This document shows positions 30,492 through 36,965 of a stretch of DNA of 64,000 nucleotides, piece after piece. Each line of letters opens with the position of its first letter. The stretch's first letter is position 1. The translations under genes and the position numbers were made by a program. Origin of the DNA: Actinocorallia herbida (GTDB lineage: Bacteria > Actinomycetota > Actinomycetes > Streptosporangiales > Streptosporangiaceae); contig NZ_RJKE01000001.1 of NCBI RefSeq assembly GCF_003751225.1, positions 4,712,001-4,776,000 of the forward strand, written 5' to 3'. The notes under the pieces are model-generated. The model worked only from the letters and a program-made list of their open reading frames with translations, was not told the DNA's origin and ran no database searches.

Positions 30492-31412
30492 TCACCCGGC
30501 GCTGGGCTCCAGCGGCACCGGAGCCTTCCTGAACTGCTCGATGACGCGCGCGTAGCCGTCCTGGCCGTGGCCCTCGGCGACCGCCTTCTCGATGACCGCC
30601 CTGAGCCGCCTGGGCGGGTCCGCGTCCACCCCTCTGGCCAGGCTCTCGGCGAGGAGATGCCCGGCCGCCGGGAGGTGCGTCTCCAGCGTCGAGTCCTCGG
30701 CCGCGTAGGCGCCCTCGTCTATCTGCCGCGCGTAGCGGGCGACGAAAGAGGGCAGGCCGGCGAAGAGCAGATCGGCGAACGGTGCGAACTCCCCCGCCTT
30801 GACGTGCTCGGTGGCGACGAGCGCCGCCGCGTGCAGGAACCCGTTCAGGCTCGCCCACAGCATGTCCAGAAGGGCGAGGTCGTACAGCGCGGCGAGTCCC
30901 GGGTCGTCACCGAGGCGGGTGAGGCCGCCGCCGAGCGCGCGCAGCGTCGGGCGGTGCGCGTCGAACACCTCGCGCCGCCCCGCGTAGAGCACCGCGGTGT
31001 CGGGCGCGCCGACGGCGTCCGGGGTCGTCAGGAGCACCCCGTCGAGGTAGTCCGCGCCCCGGCCGGCCGCCCAGGCGGCGAGACCGCGGGCTTCGCTCGA
31101 CGTGCCGGAGGTGAGGTTCACCAGGGTCCGGCCGGCGAGCGCGTCGCCCGCGGGCTCGCAGGTCCGCAGCACCGCGTCGTTGCCGCTGAGGCAGACCACC
31201 GCGAGGCCGGCCGCCGAGAACGCCTCGGCGGGCGTGCCGGCCGGCCGGGCGCCCAGCGCGACGAGCGGGCCGGCCTTCTCGCGCGAGCGGTTCCAGACGG
31301 TGGTCGGGTGGCCGCGCCTGATGAACGCCCTGGCCAGCGCGGACCCCATCAGGCCGAGGCCGAGGACCGCGACCGGCCGCCGGTCGTGCGCCGCCGCGAC
31401 GGGATCAGGCAT
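30492..31412 (-). CDS. Imine reductase (6PGDH-like NAD-binding/IRED family)
   Basis: 306 residues, the usual IRED length. Sequence: Rossmann motif [15 protein letters not shown] (15-30); [10 protein letters not shown], whose basic residues after strand 2 (Arg42, Arg44) suggest NADPH; the IRED-type block [20 protein letters not shown] (121-140); and the interdomain/dimer helix [20 protein letters not shown] (177-196). Asp178 there lies about where imine reductases carry the catalytic Asp or Tyr. Role in the family: NADPH reduction of cyclic imines to secondary amines. Context: it overlaps the upstream methyltransferase by 8 bases and precedes the PKS genes by 26, so it is co-transcribed with them. 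It probably reduces the cyclic imine formed after transamination. A beta-hydroxyacid dehydrogenase role is less likely given the IRED signatures. Confidence 0.85.
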   Translation of the reverse strand: MPDPVAAAHDRRPVAVLGLGLMGSALARAFIRRGHPTTVWNRSREKAGPLVALGARPAGTPAEAFSAAGLAVVCLSGNDAVLRTCEPAGDALAGRTLVNLTSGTSSEARGLAAWAAGRGADYLDGVLLTTPDAVGAPDTAVLYAGRREVFDAHRPTLRALGGGLTRLGDDPGLAALYDLALLDMLWASLNGFLHAAALVATEHVKAGEFAPFADLLFAGLPSFVARYARQIDEGAYAAEDSTLETHLPAAGHLLAESLARGVDADPPRRLRAVIEKAVAEGHGQDGYARVIEQFRKAPVPLEPSAG

Positions 31413-32424
31413 GGTCGGCGGCGGGTTCGAGCTCGAACATCACGCCGCCGGGAGGGGCGGTCACGTCGTGGGCGGCGACACAGCGCCAGCCGGACGCGGC
31501 GAACGCGCCGAGCCATTCGTCCCTGGTCGGGAGGTAGACGCCCATCAGGGCGTGGACCAGCTCGAATCCGAGCGTGAAGATGGGGGTGTCCGGGCCGGGC
31601 GTCCGGGTGGTGCGCGCGACGTCGCACAGCAGGAAGCGGCCCGCGTTGGGGAATGCCCCGCGCAGCCCGCGCAGGGTCCGGACGCATCGGTCGTAGGGCC
31701 AGAAGTCGTGCCCCATGAACGAGCAGGTGATCACGTCGACGTCCGCGCCGCCGGGGATCGCGGGCAGATCGAGGACGTCGGCCCGGCAGACCGTGATCCG
31801 GTCGGCCAGCCCCGCGTCCGCGATGGACCTCCCGGCGAGCTCGACCGCGGCGGGCGCGATGTCCACCCCGATCCCCCGGACGCCCGGACGGTGCTCGGCG
31901 ACGCGCATCAGCCGCCGGCCGGACCCGCAGCCCAGGTCGGCCAGGGTGCCGAAGGCCCGCTCGGCCAGCAACGCGTCGTACAGGCCCTCGACCGCGGTGT
32001 CGCCGATCAGATGCGAGCCGACCGCGACCGCCCGCATGTCGCGGCGGTAGAAGACGCCGTCGCGCTCTGTGTGCCGGGCCACCCGGGGCGCCTCGCTGAA
32101 CAGGGCGCCGCAGCCGCGCACCATCCAGTAGAAGTAGCCGCGGGCCGCGTACGCGTCGGCGAAGCCGGGACCCGGGAAGGCGACCCCGTCCTCAAGTCGC
32201 ACGACGTCACCCCAGACGAGGCCGTTCAGCAGGCGCTCGACCACCACCGGATCGAGTTCCCGGTCGGCGTCGAGGCGGTAGGAGCCGTCGGCGGCGAGGC
32301 GGTCGAGGATCCCGAGTTCGTGGGCCGCGGAGAGCGCGACCGCGACGACGTAGGACGAGAAGTGCCCTGCCGCGGGTCCCCGCACGAAGGAGTCCGGGAG
32401 GGTGGGCTGAACTGTGGCGGTCAT
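31405..32424 (-). CDS. Class I SAM methyltransferase with N-terminal dimerisation domain
   Basis: 339 residues. Sequence: a helical winged-helix-like N-terminus (about 20-120; SSYVVAVALSAAHELGILDR, LLNGLVWGDVVRL) as in O-methyltransferases. The SAM-binding motif is LADLGCGSGRRLMRVAE (about 165), then GIGVDIAPAAVELA, CRADVLDLPAI and ITCSFMGHDFWPYD. Role: methylation of a hydroxyl or amine of the polyketide alkaloid (inferred from operon position). Start: ATG 32424, five bases after GAGGA. A strong hairpin lies just upstream, so this gene may begin its own transcript. Its stop overlaps the imine reductase start by 8 bases, suggesting translational coupling. N- versus O-methylation cannot be told. 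Confidence 0.8.
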   Translation of the reverse strand: MTATVQPTLPDSFVRGPAAGHFSSYVVAVALSAAHELGILDRLAADGSYRLDADRELDPVVVERLLNGLVWGDVVRLEDGVAFPGPGFADAYAARGYFYWMVRGCGALFSEAPRVARHTERDGVFYRRDMRAVAVGSHLIGDTAVEGLYDALLAERAFGTLADLGCGSGRRLMRVAEHRPGVRGIGVDIAPAAVELAGRSIADAGLADRITVCRADVLDLPAIPGGADVDVITCSFMGHDFWPYDRCVRTLRGLRGAFPNAGRFLLCDVARTTRTPGPDTPIFTLGFELVHALMGVYLPTRDEWLGAFAASGWRCVAAHDVTAPPGGVMFELEPAADHA

Positions 32425-32469
32425 GCGGGTCCTCTGCTCGGTGGTCGCGTGCCGTGGCACCCGTGCGGC

Positions 32470-32516
32470 GGGCATGGCGCGGATCGGCCGTGCGGCACGC
32501 GGTCCGCGCCATGCCC
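32470..32516 (-). terminator. Strong hairpin between the EF-hand and methyltransferase genes
   Basis: GGGCATGGCGCGGA (32470-32483) and TCCGCGCCATGCCC (32503-32516) are perfect 14-bp arms with a 19-base loop, beginning 10 bases past the EF-hand stop. It probably terminates or attenuates the transcript, dividing the minus-strand cluster into an upstream SDR/ammonia-lyase/EF-hand unit and a downstream methyltransferase-to-aminotransferase unit. Confidence 0.7.
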
Positions 32517-32525
32517 CGTGCGGGA

Positions 32526-33071
32526 TCAGGCGAAGATCGCCTGGAGGCTCTCGCCGTGCGTGTCCTGCGCGTCGGCCCGGTAGAAGCTCTCCCAGGCGCG
32601 GCGGTACTCGTTCAGCGAGATGTAGCCGTCGCCGTCGGTGTCCAGGCCGTGGAAGGCCGTCGCCGCCTGCTGCCCGGACGCGCCCCGGACGACCAGCACG
32701 CGCTGGAGCTCATCGTGGGAGATGGTGCCGTCGTCGTCGGCGTCGATCGCCTGGAACTCCGCCTGGCCCACGACGTCGATGGCCCTGCGGACCGAGTGCT
32801 CGCCTTCGTCGGGGTCGGCGATCCGGGAGAGGAACTCCTGGCGGGTCACCCGCCCGTCGCCGTCGAGGTCGGCCGCGTCGCTGAGGGCCTCCCAGCCCTT
32901 GCGGTAGGCGTCGTGCAGAGCCCGGGCCTTCGGCGAGTTCGGGGCCGTGCCGGTGGCGGCGAGGATGTGCTGCGCCAGGGCCTCGAAGTCCTCCCGCCCG
33001 ATGGCGCCGGAGCCGTCGGTGTCCAGGAAGTCGAAGATGCGGTCGAACCGCTGGCGCTGGGTGTCGTTCAT
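32526..33071 (-). CDS. EF-hand calcium-binding protein (calerythrin-like)
   Basis: 181 residues with four EF-hand loops: DTDGSGAIGRED (ends in Asp instead of Glu), DLDGDGRVTRQE, DADDDGTISHDE and DTDGDGYISLNE. The last three have a full set of calcium ligands. No signal peptide, so it should act in the cytoplasm. Family knowledge: calerythrin and related sarcoplasmic-type proteins of actinomycetes buffer or sense calcium; targets are mostly unknown. Start: ATG 33071 with GGGAG ten bases upstream; the longer frame back to 33266 runs into the ammonia-lyase gene. Context: it lies inside the biosynthetic cluster between the ammonia-lyase and methyltransferase genes, with 103 bases upstream carrying hairpins and a possible promoter. 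A role in the pathway is not evident. Confidence 0.88.
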   Translation of the reverse strand: MNDTQRQRFDRIFDFLDTDGSGAIGREDFEALAQHILAATGTAPNSPKARALHDAYRKGWEALSDAADLDGDGRVTRQEFLSRIADPDEGEHSVRRAIDVVGQAEFQAIDADDDGTISHDELQRVLVVRGASGQQAATAFHGLDTDGDGYISLNEYRRAWESFYRADAQDTHGESLQAIFA

Positions 33072-33090
33072 GGGGTGTGGATCTCCCTCG

Positions 33091-33178
33091 CGGCCTCCGT
33101 AGAGGCCGATCGACGTTGGCCGGTCGGACGCCGACCACGGACAGTGATCATGTAACAACCGTGCGCTGTAATTCTCAA
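33091..33178 (-). promoter_or_regulatory. Tandem hairpins and possible promoter upstream of the EF-hand gene
   Basis: CGGCCTC/GAGGCCG (33091-33108, 4-base loop) and GGTCGG/CCGACC (33122-33136, 3-base loop) stand in the 103-base gap. A weak -35/-10 pair on the minus strand, TTGAGA (33178-33173) and TTACAT 17 bases on, begins at the ammonia-lyase stop. The outer hairpin may end that transcript; the inner one would lie in the EF-hand leader. Confidence 0.35.
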
Positions 33179-34758
33179 GCACCTGATGGCACGGCGCACG
33201 GCGCGCCGCGCCAGGGCGCCCGCGCCGCGGCGAGCCTGTCGAGCAGGTCCCCGGCCCTCCGGACATCGGCGTCGAGCGGCCGGTCCGGGTCGATCGGCGT
33301 GACCGCCGCGCTCAGCTCGTGCAGCACCGCCGCGCACGCGGGCGCGGTGACCCCGCGCGGGCTGAGATATCCGGCCTGCCGCAGCGCGACCCCGAGCGCG
33401 CCCTGCACCCAGCGCAGCTGCCCCGCCTGGTCCAGCGCGGTGAGGGCCGCCTGGGTCCCGAGCGGCACCACGTCCTGGTTGTGCCCGTTGGTGGGCAGGC
33501 TCTGGTTGGAGACGGGCACCGCCGCGCGGCGCATGGCCGCGACCGTCGCGGTCGCCGAGATCTGCATGCCGACCACCCCGTGCTGACGACCCGGCTCCGT
33601 CGCCAGCATCGGCGGCAGACCGCTGTTGCGGTGGGTGTCGGTGAGCAGGTCGAGCTGACGTTCCGCGAGGTTGGCGAGCTGGGCGGCGACCGTGGACATC
33701 GTGTCCGCGGCGAAGGCCACCGGCTGGCTGAAGAAGTTGCCGCCGTGCGTGACGACCTCGTCCTCGGCGAAGAACAGCGGGTTGTCGTTGATCCCGTTGA
33801 GGTCGTCGCCGATGACCGTCGCGGCGTAGTGCAGCGCGCTCGCCGAGGCGCCGATGAGCTGCGGGCTGCACCGGATGCTGTACGGCTCCTGGAGCGGGCG
33901 TGTGCCGGTCGGCACGGTCCCCTTCAGCAGGGCGCGCAGCCCCGCGGCGACGTCCTCGCCCTGCGGGTGGCCGAACGCCGCGAGGGTGGGCGCCGCGGCG
34001 AAGCCCGGGTCGCTGCCGAGCAGGTCGGCCAGCAGCGCGGTGAGGGTGACCGCGGTGTTCACCGAGCGGGCCAGGCTCGCCAGGGCGAGGCCCGCCGCGG
34101 CGGCCGTCACGGAGGTCCCGTTGACCAGCGCCACCGCGTCACGGCCGGCCAGGTGCAGCGGGCTGAGCCCGCAGCGGTCCAGCGCCTCGGCGGCGGGCAT
34201 GCGCGCGCCGTCCACGTAGGCGTGGCCCTGTCCCTGCATCGCGCGCACCGCGTAGGCGAGCGGGATGAGGTCGCCGCTCGCCCCGACCGAGCCCATCCGG
34301 GGCACGGCCGGGGCGAACGAGGTCTCCAGGACGGCGGTGAGCGTCCGCAGCGCGGACGGGGACACCGCGGAACGCCCCTTGGCGAGCGACCACACGCGGG
34401 CCAGGAGGGTCGCCCGCATGACCTCCGGCGGGAGGTCCGGGCCGTGCCCCGCGGTCAGGAAGTCGAGAAAGCCCTCGCTCTGCTCGTGCGCCGTGGCGCG
34501 TCCGGCGAAACCGACCAGGTTGCCGAACCCCGTCGTCACCCCGTAGATGTCCTGCCCCCGCTCGACGCACGCCAGCATGAAGGCGTGCCCCGCGGCCACG
34601 CCCCCGGCCGCGTCGTCGGCGATCGCCACGCGCACCGGACCGCGCGCGGCGAGCTCCAGTTCCGCGGTCGTCAATCTGCCCGGTACCGGCAGTACCGCCA
34701 CGCCGCTCCTGTCCTCCCGGCTTTCCGGCCTGCCTTCGAGCACTTCCTGATGCGTCAC
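33175..34758 (-). CDS. MIO-dependent aromatic amino acid ammonia-lyase, probably phenylalanine ammonia-lyase
   Basis: 527 residues, the bacterial HAL/PAL length. Sequence: the self-cyclising Ala-Ser-Gly at 160-162 (GSVGASGDLIPLAY), the base Tyr72 in IYGVTTGFGN, LVNGTS in DAVALVNGTSVTA, QEPYSIRC, and the C-terminal NQD in TNGHNQDVV. The pair Phe100-Leu101 (GFLDFLTAGHG) falls where cyanobacterial PAL has Phe-Leu and tyrosine ammonia-lyases have His-Leu, so phenylalanine is the likely substrate and cinnamate the product. An aminomutase giving beta-phenylalanine cannot be excluded. Start: GTG 34758 with GAGGAGG four bases upstream; an upstream ATG at 34830 has no such site. Context: the only obvious source of an aromatic acid starter for the ligase-loaded PKS. 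Confidence 0.85.
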   Translation of the reverse strand: MTHQEVLEGRPESREDRSGVAVLPVPGRLTTAELELAARGPVRVAIADDAAGGVAAGHAFMLACVERGQDIYGVTTGFGNLVGFAGRATAHEQSEGFLDFLTAGHGPDLPPEVMRATLLARVWSLAKGRSAVSPSALRTLTAVLETSFAPAVPRMGSVGASGDLIPLAYAVRAMQGQGHAYVDGARMPAAEALDRCGLSPLHLAGRDAVALVNGTSVTAAAAGLALASLARSVNTAVTLTALLADLLGSDPGFAAAPTLAAFGHPQGEDVAAGLRALLKGTVPTGTRPLQEPYSIRCSPQLIGASASALHYAATVIGDDLNGINDNPLFFAEDEVVTHGGNFFSQPVAFAADTMSTVAAQLANLAERQLDLLTDTHRNSGLPPMLATEPGRQHGVVGMQISATATVAAMRRAAVPVSNQSLPTNGHNQDVVPLGTQAALTALDQAGQLRWVQGALGVALRQAGYLSPRGVTAPACAAVLHELSAAVTPIDPDRPLDADVRRAGDLLDRLAAARAPWRGAPCAVPSGA

Positions 34759-34869
34759 GCCGCCTCCTCGTCCGTATGCCGGACTCGACTGCACCACATC
34801 AAGATCATCTGGGCGGTCAAACACAGGCATGAGGCGCGCCCGTTTCCGCTCCGGTCGCGCCCCGCGGCG

Positions 34870-35715
34870 TCAGGCGTCGCCGACCGGTGTGCGGCCGCCG
34901 AGCGAGGCGAGCATCGCGCGGAGGCCGGGACCGGCGAGATCGACGCTCCATCCGCCGTCCACCGCGAGGCACTGCCCGGTGACGTAGGAGGAGGCGTCGG
35001 AGGCCAGGAAGACCGCGGCTCCCGCGATGTCGTCCGGGTCGGCCCAGCGGCCCGCGGGGACGGACGCCACCGCGAGGTCGAAGCCCGCGGGGTCGCTGCT
35101 GACCGCGTGCGTCTTGGCGGTGTGCGTCCACCCGGGGGCCAGCGCGTTGACCCGCACGCCGTGCGGCGCCCACTCGATCGCCAGCGCCTGGGAGAGGGAG
35201 ATCAGCGCGGCCTTGCTGACCGCGTAACTCGCCGCGAACGGCATGCCCCCCAGGCCCATGATCGAGGCGATGTTGACGACCGATCCCGCGCCCTTGGCCC
35301 GCAGGTGCGGCGCGGCGGCCCGGCAGGCCGCGACCGCGCCGCCGACGTTCACCCCCATCGTGGCCGCCCAGTCGTCCTCGTCCAGCTGGGTGAACGGCCC
35401 GACGCAGCGCATGACGCCCGCGTTGTTGACCAGCACGTCGAGGCCGCCCAGGGCGTCCACCGCGGTCTCCACCATCGCCTCGATCTGCACGCTGTCGGAC
35501 ACGTCGCAGCCGACCACGACGGCGCTCCGGCCGAGGCCCTCGATCTCCCCGGCCACCCGCTTGAGCGCGTCCAGGTCCCGCGCGGCGAGCGCCACGTCGG
35601 CCCCCGCCTCGGCGAACGCCACCGCGACGGCCCGCCCGATGCCCCGCGAGGCGCCCGTGACGAGCGCCGCCTTCCCCACGAGCCCGAACCGCTCCAGCAC
35701 TGTGCCACCGCTCAT
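34870..35715 (-). CDS. SDR-family oxidoreductase
   Basis: 281 residues. Sequence: TGASRGIG cofactor motif, NNAG in LVNNAGVMRCVGP, Ser in VNIASIMGLGG, Tyr-Lys in YAVSKAALISLSQ, and the tail LASDASSYVTGQCLAVDGGW. The segment after strand 2 (AARDLDALKR) has Arg, favouring NADP(H). Start: ATG 35715 with GGAGGGG six bases upstream; longer in-frame starts run into the divergent promoter region. It is the first gene of the minus-strand cluster, 111 bases before the ammonia-lyase. Role: probably oxidises or reduces a hydroxyl or ketone of the product, or a starter-unit precursor. Substrate unknown. Confidence 0.82.
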   Translation of the reverse strand: MSGGTVLERFGLVGKAALVTGASRGIGRAVAVAFAEAGADVALAARDLDALKRVAGEIEGLGRSAVVVGCDVSDSVQIEAMVETAVDALGGLDVLVNNAGVMRCVGPFTQLDEDDWAATMGVNVGGAVAACRAAAPHLRAKGAGSVVNIASIMGLGGMPFAASYAVSKAALISLSQALAIEWAPHGVRVNALAPGWTHTAKTHAVSSDPAGFDLAVASVPAGRWADPDDIAGAAVFLASDASSYVTGQCLAVDGGWSVDLAGPGLRAMLASLGGRTPVGDA

Positions 35716-35960
35716 CAGAAACCCCTCCAGAAGGCCGACGCCGACTCCCATGATCACGATCAGCGTAGGAACGGATCCGTGGGGCCGCGGGGCTCGGCGC
35801 GCCGCACCGCACCTCCAGGTCGCACGGCATTTCCAAGAAATGACAAAAGCGAGCGGATGCGCTGCCGGAAGGTGCGAGTGGGCCGGTATCGGTATCCCCA
35901 TCCCGCCGGAGAGGGCAGACGCCCGCCGGGCGAGCCCCGTGGCGACTGGAGGAGAGCCGG
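35716..35960. promoter_or_regulatory. Divergent control region of the cluster
   Basis: 245 bases between the two divergent arms of the biosynthetic cluster. A perfect palindrome, CATTTC-CAA-GAAATG, lies at 35828-35842, and a tandem GGTATC follows at 35886-35897. No gene fits here. The palindrome is the best candidate for a pathway regulator site; the regulator is not in the cluster. Confidence 0.5.
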
Positions 35961-36965
35961 ATGACCCTGCGAGATGTCGCGTCCGAGGTGGCCGAGCACT
36001 ACACGAGGTTCCCCTTTCCGCTCCCGGACTCCGCCCGCCCGGCGAGCGGCATGGAGGCGGTCAAAGGGCTCGTCGGGTTCCATGGGCTCGACCTGTCGGG
36101 CGGGCGGATCCTCGACGCGGGATGCGGCACGGGGAACCGGCTCCTGGGCCTCGCCGCGGAGTTCCCCGACGCGAAGATCACCGGGATCGACCTCGCGCCC
36201 GGACCGCTCGACCTCGCCCGCCGGTACCTCGCCGAGACGGGCCTCACGAACGCCACGGTCAGGCAGGGCGATCTCAGCACGGTCCCCCTCGACGGGCCGT
36301 TCGACCTCATCTGGTGCTGCGGGGTGCTCCACCACATCCCCGACCCGCTCCCGGCCCTGGCCAACCTGCGGTCGGCGCTCGCGGACACCGGGCTGCTGAT
36401 CCTGTGGCTCTACGGCACCATCGGCACGCTCAACGAGCAGCTCACCAGAGAACTCGTCCTGACGCTGGGCCGCGAGGTGCCCCACGACCGGCGGCTCGAC
36501 CTCGCCAAGCGGGTCTGCCCGAACCTCAACGAGAACTGGTACGGCGACGAGCGGCATGACTTCGGCGACCTCTCGTCCGCCGCGTACGACTCCATCCTCG
36601 CCGACGCGCTCCTGACCCCGTACGCGCGCGGCTACCGGCTGGCGGAGATGATCGAGCTGCTGCGGCAGGGCGGTTTCCGGCACGTGCAGCTCGCCGGGCT
36701 GTCCCTCGCCGACGGCACGCTCGCGTCCTTCGAGCTGGACGGGCTCGATGACCTCCCCGGCTTCGACGTCGGCGACCACAACGACGACGCTCAGGTCGTC
36801 GACCTGTACCGGGAGCTGCCCCTGCAGCAGCGCTGGCAGGCCGCCGAGCTGATGGCCCGGCCCATGGGCCTGCTCATGCTGGCGTGGGCGCCGGGCGCCT
36901 ACGACCGGCTCGCCCCCGAGCACCGGCGCCGTGTGCTCACGATCGAAGAGGTGAAGCCATGCTGA
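35961..36965 (+). CDS. Class I SAM-dependent methyltransferase
   Basis: 334 residues. Sequence: SAM-binding motif I in ILDAGCGTGNRLLGLAAE (about 50-66), ITGIDLAPGPLDLARRYL, RQGDLSTVPLDGPFDLIWC and GVLHHIPDP (motif post-I and II). The C-terminal ~170 residues are longer than in a minimal methyltransferase and include DLAKRVCPNLNENWYGDERH. Start: ATG 35961 with GGAGGAGA six bases upstream, an excellent ribosome site. Context: first gene of the plus-strand arm. Its stop overlaps the carbamoyltransferase start by 7 bases, so the two are translationally coupled and probably act on the same scaffold. Acceptor atom unknown. Confidence 0.8.
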   Translation: MTLRDVASEVAEHYTRFPFPLPDSARPASGMEAVKGLVGFHGLDLSGGRILDAGCGTGNRLLGLAAEFPDAKITGIDLAPGPLDLARRYLAETGLTNATVRQGDLSTVPLDGPFDLIWCCGVLHHIPDPLPALANLRSALADTGLLILWLYGTIGTLNEQLTRELVLTLGREVPHDRRLDLAKRVCPNLNENWYGDERHDFGDLSSAAYDSILADALLTPYARGYRLAEMIELLRQGGFRHVQLAGLSLADGTLASFELDGLDDLPGFDVGDHNDDAQVVDLYRELPLQQRWQAAELMARPMGLLMLAWAPGAYDRLAPEHRRRVLTIEEVKPC

